DNA of 64,000 nucleotides from Klebsiella pneumoniae (GTDB lineage Bacteria; Verrucomicrobiota; Verrucomicrobiia; Limisphaerales; SXTU01): positions 42,635 through 106,634 of the forward strand of contig CALQJI020000006.1 in assembly GCA_943330855.2 (NCBI GenBank), given 5' to 3'. Shown piece after piece: positions 16,552 to 24,983 of the stretch; within the stretch, counting starts at the first letter, position 1, and every line of letters begins with the position of its first letter. The position numbers and the translations under genes were made by a program. The notes under the pieces were generated by a model. The model searched no databases, had not been told where the DNA came from, and saw nothing but the letters and a program-made list of their open reading frames with translations.

Positions 16552-18138
16552 ATGAAACATCTCTCCCTCCTCACCGCCGCACTGCTCGCTGCCGGCCTCG
16601 TCTCCCACGCCCAAGACTGGTCCCAATGGGGCGGCTCGCAATACCGCAACATGTATTCCCCTGCCAAGGGCCTGCCCGACCGCTTCGAGCCGGGCAAGCT
16701 CTTGAAGGGCAGCGAGAACCACGACCCCGCCACGCAGAAGAACGTGAAGTTCACAGTGAAGCTCGGCTCGCAGAGCTACGGCAACCCCACCATCGCCAAT
16801 GGCCGCATCTACGTCGGCACCAACAACGACGTGCCCCGCGACAAGCGCCACCTTGGCGACCGCTCCATCCTGCTCTGCCTCGATGAGAAAACGGGCGCAC
16901 TCAACTGGCAACTCGTCGTCTCGAAGCTCAAGTCCGGCAAGGTCAACGACTGGGAAAGCCTCGGCCTCTTCTCGTCCGCAGTCATCGAGGGCAACCGCCT
17001 CTACGTCGTCACCACCCGTTGCGAAATCCTCTGCCTCGATGTCGAAGGCATGGCCAACGGCAACGACGGCCCCTACAAGGACGAGGCCAAATACGTCGTG
17101 CAGGACGTGCTCGGCGCGGACGGCAAACAGGCCCCGCCCATCCCCCCCACCCCGAAGGACGCCGACATCATCTGGCGCTACGACATGATGGATGAGTTGG
17201 GCGTCTTCCCGCACAACGCCTCGAACTGCTCCATCCTCATCATCGGCGACGTGCTCTACGTCTCGACTTCCAACGGCCAGGACTGGACGCACGTCAACGT
17301 CCCCTCGCCGCTCTCGCCCAGCCTCGTCGCGGTGAACAAGAAGACCGGCGAACTCCTCGGCGAGGACGACGCGAAGATTGGCTCCCGTCTCTTCCACGGC
17401 CAGTGGAGCTCGCCCTCGACCGGCAAGGTCAACGGCAAAGACCTCATCTTCTTCGGCGGCGGCGAGGGCTTCTGCTACGCCTTCGACGCCACTCCCAAGA
17501 AGGAACCCGACGGTTCCTTCCTCAAGACAGTCTGGAAATACGACGCCAACCCGCCCGAATACAAAGCCAAGGACGGCAAGCCCATCAAATATCCCGCCGC
17601 TGAAGGCCCGAGCGAAATCATCGCCACGCCGGTCTTCTGGAAGAATCGGATTTACGTTGCCACCGGCCAGGACCCCGAGCACGGCGAAGGCGTCGGCCAC
17701 CTCGTTTGCCTCGACGCCACCAAGACCGGCGACATTACCAAGACTGGCGTCATCTGGAGCTTCAAAGGCATCAACCGCAGCATCTCGACGGTCTCGATTG
17801 ACCCTGCCACCGGCCTCCTCTTCATCGGCGACTTCTCCGGCTTTGTGTATTGCCTCGATTCCGAGACGGGCAAGCTGCACTGGAAGCACGACATGAAGGC
17901 GCACATGTGGGGCAGCACGATGGTCGCCGACGGCAAGGTTTATGTCGGCGACGAGGACGGCGACTTCGTGGTGCTCGCCGCGAAAGGTGGCCCGAAGGCC
18001 GAAGTCCTGAGCGAGTGCAACCTCGGCGCGCCGGTTTACTCCACGCCGGTCATCGCGAACGGCGTCATCTACATCGCCAGCAACTCACACCTCTTCGGCC
18101 TGCACGACTCCGTGAAGGCGAAGGCCGTGAAGCCGTAA
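16552..18138 (+). CDS. PQQ-binding-like beta-propeller protein
   Basis: 528 residues with a signal peptide (HLSLLTAALLAAGLVSHA, cleavage near AQD). Propeller blades recur: GRIYVGTNN...LCLDEKTGALNWQ, LYVVTTRCEILCLDVEG, SLVAVNKKTGELLG, VYCLDSETGKLHWKHD, KVYVGDEDGDFVVLAAK. WSQWGGSQYRNMYSPAKGLP at the start is the common opening of these secreted PQQ-like proteins in planctomycetes and verrucomicrobia. It shares an operon with the preceding propeller protein and probably acts with it outside the cytoplasm. Substrate or cofactor unproven. Confidence 0.87.
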   Translation: MKHLSLLTAALLAAGLVSHAQDWSQWGGSQYRNMYSPAKGLPDRFEPGKLLKGSENHDPATQKNVKFTVKLGSQSYGNPTIANGRIYVGTNNDVPRDKRHLGDRSILLCLDEKTGALNWQLVVSKLKSGKVNDWESLGLFSSAVIEGNRLYVVTTRCEILCLDVEGMANGNDGPYKDEAKYVVQDVLGADGKQAPPIPPTPKDADIIWRYDMMDELGVFPHNASNCSILIIGDVLYVSTSNGQDWTHVNVPSPLSPSLVAVNKKTGELLGEDDAKIGSRLFHGQWSSPSTGKVNGKDLIFFGGGEGFCYAFDATPKKEPDGSFLKTVWKYDANPPEYKAKDGKPIKYPAAEGPSEIIATPVFWKNRIYVATGQDPEHGEGVGHLVCLDATKTGDITKTGVIWSFKGINRSISTVSIDPATGLLFIGDFSGFVYCLDSETGKLHWKHDMKAHMWGSTMVADGKVYVGDEDGDFVVLAAKGGPKAEVLSECNLGAPVYSTPVIANGVIYIASNSHLFGLHDSVKAKAVKP

Positions 18139-18171
18139 GCCTTCATCACAACTCATTCCTGAACTGACACC

Positions 18172-19254
18172 ATGCCCATCCCCACCGTTGCCCCCGAACT
18201 CGTCGCCCAGGCCAAAGCCCAACTCGACGCCCACCTCCGCGACATCGTCGCGTGGCACTTCAGCCCCGAGACCGGCTGCCCTTACTGGCTCGACTGGGCC
18301 GCGAAGAACTTCGACCCGCGCAAGGAAGTCACCCAGACCGAAGACCTCCTGAAGTTCGGCCACTTCGCCGACGAATCCCTGCGCGACCTCCAACCCGAGG
18401 TCTGGGTGCCCGCCGCGTTCAAGGGCAAGCCGTATAACATCTTCGAGACCGGCGGCACCACCGGCATGCCCAAGCAGCGCATCGGCTGGAACGACTACAA
18501 GGTGGATTACTCCGAGTTCAGCGAGAAGATTTCCGACGCGCACTTCCCGCGCGGCGGGGCGTGGCTGATGATGGGCCCCACCGGTCCCCGCCGTCTCCGC
18601 CTCGCCATTGAGCACCTCGCCAACGTGCGCGGCAGCTCCTGCTACTTCATCGACCTCGACCCGCGCTTCGTGAAGAAGCTCATCACCAACAAGCAATACG
18701 ACGTCGCCAAGCAATACATGACCCACGTCGTGGACCAGGCCACGCTCATCCTGAAAAACCGCAAGGTCACCGGCCTCTTCACCACGCCCAAGCTCCTCGA
18801 AGCCATCGCCGAGAAGGTGAATCTCTGGGACGCCGGCATCCGCGGCGTCTTCTGCGGCGGCACCTCCATGAAGCCGCAGGAAGTGCGCTTCATAGTCGAG
18901 GAGTTACTGGAGAACCGCATCGGCTTCTACCCGACTTACGGCAACACGCTCATGGGCCTCGCCGCCAGCGTCCCGCTTCAGCCCGAGGACAACTTCAGCG
19001 TCACCTACTACGCCCCGCAGCCCCGCGCCGTCCTCCGCGTCGTGAACCCGGACGCGACCGACGCGACCGTCGCCTACGACACCTGGGGCCGTGCGGAACT
19101 CACCACGCTCACGAAGGAATTCTTCATGCCGCGCTTCCTCGAGCGCGACGAAGTCATCCGCCGCGCCCCGCGCCCGCCCTACGCCTGGGACGGCGTCGGC
19201 GACGTGCGCCCCTTCGGTGCGATGACCAAGACCATCGTCGAAGGCGTTTACTGA
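18172..19254 (+). CDS. PaaK-like adenylate-forming enzyme
   Basis: 360 residues. The phosphate-binding loop of the ANL superfamily is visible as FETGGTTGMPKQ (residues 91-102), and FYPTYGNTLMG later matches the adenine-binding YGxTE-type motif. The protein is shorter than phenylacetate-CoA ligase (about 430) and its C-terminal lid domain appears reduced, so it resembles LuxE/PaaK-like acyl-activating proteins. It would form an acyl-adenylate from an unidentified carboxylate. It begins 34 bp after the second propeller gene, which suggests co-transcription. Confidence 0.75.
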   Translation: MPIPTVAPELVAQAKAQLDAHLRDIVAWHFSPETGCPYWLDWAAKNFDPRKEVTQTEDLLKFGHFADESLRDLQPEVWVPAAFKGKPYNIFETGGTTGMPKQRIGWNDYKVDYSEFSEKISDAHFPRGGAWLMMGPTGPRRLRLAIEHLANVRGSSCYFIDLDPRFVKKLITNKQYDVAKQYMTHVVDQATLILKNRKVTGLFTTPKLLEAIAEKVNLWDAGIRGVFCGGTSMKPQEVRFIVEELLENRIGFYPTYGNTLMGLAASVPLQPEDNFSVTYYAPQPRAVLRVVNPDATDATVAYDTWGRAELTTLTKEFFMPRFLERDEVIRRAPRPPYAWDGVGDVRPFGAMTKTIVEGVY

Positions 19255-19260
19255 CGCGGC

Positions 19261-19326
19261 GTAGGCGCAGGCTTCAGCCTGCGCTTGGTTTACGTCTTCG
19301 ATTCGCAACCTAAAGGCTGCGACTAC
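19261..19326. repeat. GTAG-footed double hairpin (REPIN-like, family R3)
   Basis: The element starts GTAG followed directly by GCGCAGGCTTCAGCCTGCGC (19265-19284), a 9-bp stem with a 2-nt loop, and ends with a mirrored unit: TCGCAACCTAAAGGCTGCGA (19303-19322) then CTAC. Read from either end it is GTAG plus palindrome, the defining anatomy of a REP, and the head-to-head pair is a REPIN. It lies 6 bp after the PaaK-like gene and upstream of thiH. Confidence 0.75.
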
Positions 19327-19379
19327 GGGAGCTTGCCTCACCGCTTGCCCCAATCCACTGCCCTGTTACGGTTTCCGCA

Positions 19380-20582
19380 ATGAGTTTCGTCGCCGAGTTC
19401 AACGCGCTGCCGGTGGCTGCTTTGGAGCAGTCCGCCATGACGACTTCACTGGCGGAGGCGTCGGTTGGCTTGGGCAAGACGCACTTGTCGCTGGAGGATT
19501 TTGCCAAACTGATTTCACCCGCTGCCGGGCAACTGCTGGAGCCGCTCTGCCATCGCTCCCAAGCCATCACCCAACAGCGGTTCGGCAAGGTAATCCGACT
19601 CTTCGCGCCGCTCTACTTGTCCAACGAGTGCATCAACAACTGCGCCTACTGCGGCTTCTCACGCGATAACCCGATTCTGCGCGTGACGCTCGCGGTCGAG
19701 GAGGTCCGGCGTGAGGCGAGGGCGTTGCACGCGCAGGGTTTCCGCAACCTGCTACTCGTCGCGGGCGAGCATCCGAAGTTTGTGGGCACCGATTACATGG
19801 CCGCGTGCGTCCGCGCGCTGCATGAGGAGTGGCCGAGCCTCTCCCTCGAAGTCGGGCCGATGGAGACGGAGGAATACCGGCCCCTCGTGGCAGCGGGCGC
19901 GGAGGGGTTGGTGGTGTATCAGGAGACTTATGACCGAGCCATCTACGAGCGGATGCACACGGCAGGGCCGAAGCGGAACTTCGATTGGCGACTCGAAACG
20001 CCGGAGCGCGCTTACACGGCGGGCTTCCGTCGCCTCGGCATCGGCGCGCTGTTTGGTTTGGCGGATTGGCGTCGCGAGGCGTTGAGCGTTGCGGCCCATG
20101 CTCAATACCTGCTGCGCCATTGCTGGAAGGCGCAAGTCACCATATCGCTCCCGCGCCTGCGTCCGTGCGCCGGCGAGTTCCAGCCGCTGACGACCATGTC
20201 CGATCGCGAACTGGTGCAACTCGTCGCCGCGTTCCGACTGCTGCTGCCGGATGTCGGACTCGTGCTCTCGACGCGTGAGCCGGCGTCGTTGCGCGATGGG
20301 TTATTGCCGCTGGGCATCACACTCGCGAGCGCGGGCAGCCACACGGAGCCGGGCGGATACACGGGCGCGGGGCGCGAGAACATCCATCGCACCGAGCGCG
20401 GACGCATCGTGGAACTGGCGGCGGGCGCGAGCGAGTGGGCCGCGACAGCGGGGCGCGAGACGAATGCGACGGGGCAGTTTGAAATTGCTGACGAGCGTTC
20501 GCCGGAAGAGATTGCCAACCTCATCCGCCGCCTCGGTTACGAACCGGTCTGGAAAGATTGGGATGCGGCGTTGAGCGCGTGA
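19380..20582 (+). CDS. thiH: 2-iminoacetate synthase ThiH
   Basis: 400 residues. A radical SAM enzyme that cleaves tyrosine to dehydroglycine (2-iminoacetate) and p-cresol for thiazole formation in thiamine biosynthesis. The [4Fe-4S] cysteines are C84, C88 and C91 in SNECINNCAYCGFSRDNP, the ThiH/BATS-type cluster loop. VGPMETEEYRPLVAAGAEGLVVYQETYD and SAGSHTEPGGYTG are characteristic ThiH segments that separate it from BioB and HydG. It leads a cluster with a DA1-type peptidase gene (2 bp later) and thiS; thiG is not in the window. Confidence 0.94.
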   Translation: MSFVAEFNALPVAALEQSAMTTSLAEASVGLGKTHLSLEDFAKLISPAAGQLLEPLCHRSQAITQQRFGKVIRLFAPLYLSNECINNCAYCGFSRDNPILRVTLAVEEVRREARALHAQGFRNLLLVAGEHPKFVGTDYMAACVRALHEEWPSLSLEVGPMETEEYRPLVAAGAEGLVVYQETYDRAIYERMHTAGPKRNFDWRLETPERAYTAGFRRLGIGALFGLADWRREALSVAAHAQYLLRHCWKAQVTISLPRLRPCAGEFQPLTTMSDRELVQLVAAFRLLLPDVGLVLSTREPASLRDGLLPLGITLASAGSHTEPGGYTGAGRENIHRTERGRIVELAAGASEWAATAGRETNATGQFEIADERSPEEIANLIRRLGYEPVWKDWDAALSA

Positions 20583-20584
20583 CT

Positions 20585-21670
20585 ATGAAACTGCCGCTGC
20601 TCCTCGCCTTGCTGCTCGCCGGCACTGGGGTTTCGGCGTCCGCTCAACCCTACGGCTCCCCTGCCCCGCCCACCGGGGCGCTCACCTGCCTGGTCTGCGC
20701 AAAGTCACCGCTCGTCGGAAAATACTTTGTCCACAACCAGACGAACCACATCTGCGCCGAGTGCGAACAGTTGCCGACGCGTTGCGCGCTGTGCCGACTG
20801 CCGGTGAAGGACCCCACCACCAAGACTACCGATGGACGCATTTTCTGCCGCGCGGACGCGGCCAATGTCGTCGTGGCCCAAGACGAGGCGACCAAGCTCT
20901 TTGCCCAGGCACGCAGTGAGTTGAGCACGCTCTCCGATGGCTCAATCTCGCTGCGCAGCGCGGAGGTGGCCGTGCAATTGGTGGACGTGGACTACTGGAA
21001 CGCCAAGGCCGGCGGCGACGCTACGAACACAATGCACCGGCTTGGCTTCTCCATCAGCCGGCTCATCGGCGGCGGCTTCGCGCACAACGTAATCCTGATG
21101 AGTGGGCAACTCCGCACCACGACTCTCTCCACCTGCGCACACGAGTTCGCCCATCTTTGGCTGAACGAAAACCTAAAGCCCGAGCGCAAGCTCGACCCCG
21201 ACACCCGCGAAGCACTCTGTGAACTCTTCGCCTTCAAGCTCGCCGCCCGCCGGGGCGACACCAACGAAATCGCGCGCATCAAGGTGAACCCTTACACAAA
21301 GGGTGTCGTCCTCAGCGCCCTCGAGTTCGAGTCGCGCGAGGGGTTGCCCGGCGTGGTGTCGTGGGTGCGCACCGGCACGGAGGCGGTGCTGCCTGCGACC
21401 GGCGCCGCGAGCCCTGCCGCTGCGCCGGAGCCAGTGGGGGAGTTGCGTGCGCCACCACCGCCCGCGACGAAGCTGGAGCTGCGTTCGCTGCTCCGCACGT
21501 CGAAGCGCACTGTGGCCGTCATCAACGGCGAACGCTTCGAGTTGGGCAGCGAGCTGTCCATGCTGATCGACAGCAAGCGCCGCCTCGTCCGCATGGAAGC
21601 GGCAGCGGACAACGGCGTGGTCGTCACCGTGGACGGCGTGCGGCAGACGCTTCAGCTCGGGACGAAATGA
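20585..21670 (+). CDS. Secreted LIM-zinc-finger / DA1-type metallopeptidase
   Basis: 361 residues from the ATG at 20585, which opens a clear signal peptide (LPLLLALLLAGTGVSASA). Next come eight potential zinc ligands in LIM order: CLVC, CAEC, CALC and FCRAD (about residues 34-90). The peptidase motif is CAHEFAHLWLNE, an HExxH site with the HxWL context of the plant DA1 peptidase family, with a later acid in TREALCELFAF as third ligand. The C-terminal 65 residues (RTVAVINGERFELGSELS) resemble GspB/PilP-like beta domains. It sits between thiH and thiS and overlaps thiS by 4 bp, an unexpected partner for thiamine synthesis. Substrate unknown. Confidence 0.8.
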   Translation: MKLPLLLALLLAGTGVSASAQPYGSPAPPTGALTCLVCAKSPLVGKYFVHNQTNHICAECEQLPTRCALCRLPVKDPTTKTTDGRIFCRADAANVVVAQDEATKLFAQARSELSTLSDGSISLRSAEVAVQLVDVDYWNAKAGGDATNTMHRLGFSISRLIGGGFAHNVILMSGQLRTTTLSTCAHEFAHLWLNENLKPERKLDPDTREALCELFAFKLAARRGDTNEIARIKVNPYTKGVVLSALEFESREGLPGVVSWVRTGTEAVLPATGAASPAAAPEPVGELRAPPPPATKLELRSLLRTSKRTVAVINGERFELGSELSMLIDSKRRLVRMEAAADNGVVVTVDGVRQTLQLGTK

Positions 21671-21876
21671 GTTCTATGCACGTCGTCGCCAACGGTCGCG
21701 AAGTCATCACTCCATTGCCCTGCTCGCTCGTATCCTTCCTCCTCGCCCAAAAGTTGCTCCCGCGCAGCGTGGTGGTGGAGCACAATGGCGAGGCGGTCTC
21801 ACCCTCGGAGTTTCCGCAGCGCACACTCCAAGCCGGCGACCGGCTGGAAATCGTGCGCATCGTGGCGGGGGGGTGA
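21667..21876 (+). CDS. thiS: Sulfur carrier protein ThiS
   Basis: 69 residues, beginning at the ATG that overlaps the preceding stop (ATGA); the frame is open further upstream but only this part fits. It is a ubiquitin-like protein: VVANGREVITP at the start, VVVEHNGEAVSPSEF in the middle, LQAGDRLEIVRIVAGG at the end. The C-terminal Gly-Gly is adenylated by ThiF and then carries the thiocarboxylate sulfur for thiazole synthesis by ThiG with the ThiH product. Present two genes from thiH, as expected, but with a peptidase gene between. Confidence 0.93.
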   Translation: MSSMHVVANGREVITPLPCSLVSFLLAQKLLPRSVVVEHNGEAVSPSEFPQRTLQAGDRLEIVRIVAGG

Positions 21877-21948
21877 TGGAGCGCGCACGGCCCACGGCCG
21901 CACCCCAGCACAGTTGCCGTCCGCACCGCTTCGTCGCATCATTATTTT

Positions 21949-23901
21949 ATGAAACGATCTTTGCGCCTCGCCTCGCTCGTCTTCGCCGCGAGCCTTCTCT
22001 CCGCGCCCGCGCAGACGAACCTCCTCGCCCCGCTCCTCGCCCGCGACATCATCGGCCCAAACCTCGCGCTCGCCGAAGTTCAGAACTACACCGAAAACCG
22101 CGTCCCGCTCATGCCCGCACTCAAGTCCAACGCGGCGTGGGACAAAGAAGCCGCCCGCCTGCGCCGCGAAGTGCTGGATGCCGTCGTCTTCCGGGGCGAG
22201 GCCAAGCAGTGGCGCACCGCACCGACGAAGGTCGAGTGGCTGGACACGATTCCCGGCGGTTCCGGCTACACGATTCGCAAGGTGCGCTACGAAGCCCTGC
22301 CCGGCCTGTGGATCCCCGCGCTGCTCTACCTCCCGGAGAAAATCACCGGCAAGGTGCCCGTCCACCTCGCTGTCAACGGCCACGCCGCAGAGGGCAAAGC
22401 CGCGACCTACAAACAAATCCGCTGCATCAACCTCGCCAAGCGCGGTGTCATCTCGCTCAACGCCGAGTGGCTCGGTATGGGCCAACTCCGCTCGCCCGGC
22501 TTCGCGCACTACACGATGAACCAGCTCGACCTCTGTGGCTCCAGCGGCATCGCGCCCTTCTACCTCGCCATGTCCCGCGCGCTGGATTTGCTGCTCGCCT
22601 TGCCCGAGGCCGACCCACAGCGCGTGGCCGTCAGCGGCCTCTCCGGCGGGGGTTGGCAGACCCTCTTCATCAGCTCGCTCGACCCACGCGTGACGCTTGC
22701 GAATCCCGTCGCCGGCTACTCCAGCTTCCGCACGCGCGCGCGGAACTTCGCCGACCTCGGCGACTCCGAGCAGACGCCCAGCGACCTTGCCACAGTCGTG
22801 GACTACACGCACCTCACGGCCATGCTCGCGCCTCGCGGGACGTTGCTCACCTACAACGCGAAGGACCAATGCTGCTTCGCCACCGGCCACGCGCTCCAGC
22901 CACTCCTCGACGCCGCGCAACCAGTCTTCAAGCTCTTCCAGGCTGAGGCCAAACTCCGCTGGCACAACAACCACGTCCCCGGCACGCATAACTTCGACCA
23001 GGAGAACCGCGAGGCCTTTTACCGGATATTAGGCGATACGTTTTTTCCCGGCGACACGAAGTTCGAGCCAAAGGAAATCGCCAGCGAGACCGAGGTGAAA
23101 ACGGCCGAAGATTTGAACGTGCCGCTCCCGGGGGACAACCTGGACTTCAACCAACTCGCTACCCGGCTCGCGAAAGAGCTGCCGCGTGGCATTTCCACTG
23201 CGCTCCCGACCTCCTCGCTCACGCGCTTGCAGCAAACGCAGCGCGCGCTCCTCGGCGGGGTCGTTCACGCGAAGCACTACAACGTGAGCGCCGAGCTGGC
23301 GGGGGCCGAGAGCACCAACGGCGTCAGCGCCACTTACTGGCGCTTGAAAATGGGCGAGGCGTGGACCGTGCCCGCCGTGGAACTGACTCAGGGAACGCCT
23401 CGCTCGACGGTGCTCCTGGTCGGCGACACCGGGCGCAAGTCACTCGCCCCCGAGGTGGCGCAACTGCTCGCCGACGGCGCTCGCGTCGTGGCCGTGGACC
23501 CATTTTATTTCGGCGAGTCGCGCATCGCGCAAAAGGACTTCCTGTTCGCCCTGCTCGTGGCGGCGGTGGGCGACCGTCCGCTCGGCCTGCAGGCAAGTCA
23601 GTTAAGTGCGACCGCACGCTGGCTGGCTGGCGAGCGCAAGTTGGGCCCGGTCAGGCTGGTCAGTGTCGGGCCACGCGCCAGCGTGTCTTCCACGGTCGCC
23701 GCCGCGCTGGAGGAAAAGGCCATTGGCAGTCTGGAATTGCGCGCTCCGCTGGGCAGCCTCAAGGACATGATCGCCAACAACGTCGGGGTGAATCAGCAGC
23801 CGGAACTTTTCTGCTTCGGACTATTGGAGCGATTCGATGTGCCGCAGCTCCGAGCTCTCGCAACACCGCGCCCGATTGTCACCGACGCACCGGCCCGATG
23901 A
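21949..23901 (+). CDS. Secreted alpha/beta-hydrolase (acetylxylan-esterase-like)
   Basis: 650 residues with a signal peptide (SLRLASLVFAASLLSAPA). The hydrolase core shows the nucleophile elbow AVSGLSGGGWQT with Ser in GLSGG, the oxyanion segment HLAVNGHAAEGKA, and a late His in HNNHVPGTHNFDQENREAF. This is the esterase family often paired with polysaccharide breakdown (acetylxylan esterase, dienelactone-hydrolase-like). The C-terminal 250 residues have a second, degenerate hydrolase-like half without an obvious nucleophile. It stands 72 bp after thiS and is probably separately transcribed. Confidence 0.8.
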   Translation: MKRSLRLASLVFAASLLSAPAQTNLLAPLLARDIIGPNLALAEVQNYTENRVPLMPALKSNAAWDKEAARLRREVLDAVVFRGEAKQWRTAPTKVEWLDTIPGGSGYTIRKVRYEALPGLWIPALLYLPEKITGKVPVHLAVNGHAAEGKAATYKQIRCINLAKRGVISLNAEWLGMGQLRSPGFAHYTMNQLDLCGSSGIAPFYLAMSRALDLLLALPEADPQRVAVSGLSGGGWQTLFISSLDPRVTLANPVAGYSSFRTRARNFADLGDSEQTPSDLATVVDYTHLTAMLAPRGTLLTYNAKDQCCFATGHALQPLLDAAQPVFKLFQAEAKLRWHNNHVPGTHNFDQENREAFYRILGDTFFPGDTKFEPKEIASETEVKTAEDLNVPLPGDNLDFNQLATRLAKELPRGISTALPTSSLTRLQQTQRALLGGVVHAKHYNVSAELAGAESTNGVSATYWRLKMGEAWTVPAVELTQGTPRSTVLLVGDTGRKSLAPEVAQLLADGARVVAVDPFYFGESRIAQKDFLFALLVAAVGDRPLGLQASQLSATARWLAGERKLGPVRLVSVGPRASVSSTVAAALEEKAIGSLELRAPLGSLKDMIANNVGVNQQPELFCFGLLERFDVPQLRALATPRPIVTDAPAR

Positions 23902-23932
23902 AGTAAGCGCGCTGAAGCTGGCCGTGAACGGC

Positions 23933-24154
23933 TTACGCCGCATTCGCCCGGCCCGTGGCCAGCATGAGACTCGTCTGCTCCGGACGCGCAGGCGGGGCGG
24001 GTTGCCAGTCCATCGCCTCGTCCACTGCTTTGCGCATCTGGTCGAACCACCAGTGAGCGCTCGGGATGCGCCGTTGGCGGCGGAAGGCGCGGCGGGTGGC
24101 GGGAGCCGGGGTGGGTGCCGGTGCGGCGAGGGTCATTTCCAATTGGTGCTTCAT
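23933..24154 (-). CDS. Small Trp-rich conserved protein
   Basis: 73 residues with the core RRIPSAHWWFDQMRKAVDEA followed by MDWQPAPPARPEQTSL. I associate this kind of short protein (HWWFxxMRxxVDxAxDW, then a proline-rich PARPEQ tail) with Verrucomicrobiota and Planctomycetota genomes, but that is recollection only. An AAAGAAAG stretch lies about 8 nt before the ATG and may serve as ribosome-binding site. No function is known. It stands alone on the minus strand between two plus-strand genes. Confidence 0.55.
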   Translation of the reverse strand: MKHQLEMTLAAPAPTPAPATRRAFRRQRRIPSAHWWFDQMRKAVDEAMDWQPAPPARPEQTSLMLATGRANAA

Positions 24155-24347
24155 AGTTCGTCTTTCTTTTGAAGCAGCCTACGTGGCTGGGTGGGACAAC
24201 CGCTGTCTGTGCCCAAACGAATTGTCGGAAAGGCCGCTGCGGAACTTAAGCGGAATTTTTCTTCCACCTCAAATTAGTGCGGCCCAAAGTCCAGCCCGTG
24301 CAGCCGCTATCCTATTGTCCCCGCCGCTCGGTGCCCCCCCCCGCCTG

Positions 24348-24917
24348 ATGCTCCTGGCTTTTCACAAGCCCTACGGGGTCCTTTCACAGTTCACGCCGGA
24401 GCCTGGCTCGCAGTTTCGCACCCTGGCGGATTTCGGATTTCCACAGGCCGTGTATCCGATCGGTCGACTCGACGCGGACTCGGAGGGTTTGCTGCTGCTC
24501 AGTGACGAGGCAGAGTTAAACGAGCGGTTGCTGCATCCGCGCCATGCGCACGAACGCGAGTATTGGGTGCAAGTTGAGCGCGTCCCCGCAGCCGAGGCTC
24601 TCGGCAAGCTGGAGCCGGGCCTCGTCATCCAAGGCCATCCCACCCTGCCCTGCCGCGCGCGGATGCTGGACCCTCAGCCGCAAATGCCACCGCGCGACCC
24701 GCCTATCCGCGTCCGTAAAAATGTGCCTGACTGCTGGCTGTCACTGGAGTTGATCGAAGGGAAGAACCGTCAGGTCCGCCGCATGACCGCCGCCATCGGG
24801 CACCCGACGCTCCGGCTCTTGCGCGTTCGGATTGGGGGATTTCGGCTACAGGAATTGGCAGCGGGCACATGGCGAGAGCTGGCGGCGGCGGAACGGCAAC
24901 AGGTCTTTGGAAATTAA
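24348..24917 (+). CDS. Pseudouridine synthase, RluE-like
   Basis: 189 residues from the ATG at 24348; the frame extends upstream but the family starts at LLAFHKPYGVLSQF. GRLDADSEGLLLLS (residues 39-52) contains catalytic D42, and EGKNRQVRRMTAAIGHPTLRLLRVRIG is the second family signature. The lack of an N-terminal S4 domain and the length point to RluE, which modifies U2457 in 23S rRNA helix 89. Acts on ribosomal RNA in the cytoplasm. No functional neighbour is apparent. Confidence 0.9.
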   Translation: MLLAFHKPYGVLSQFTPEPGSQFRTLADFGFPQAVYPIGRLDADSEGLLLLSDEAELNERLLHPRHAHEREYWVQVERVPAAEALGKLEPGLVIQGHPTLPCRARMLDPQPQMPPRDPPIRVRKNVPDCWLSLELIEGKNRQVRRMTAAIGHPTLRLLRVRIGGFRLQELAAGTWRELAAAERQQVFGN

Positions 24918-24983
24918 CAGTCACAAATCCTGATTTTTGTCCCTCGCAGGCACGTCCATATTGACGACCAAACCCGAAAGCAC

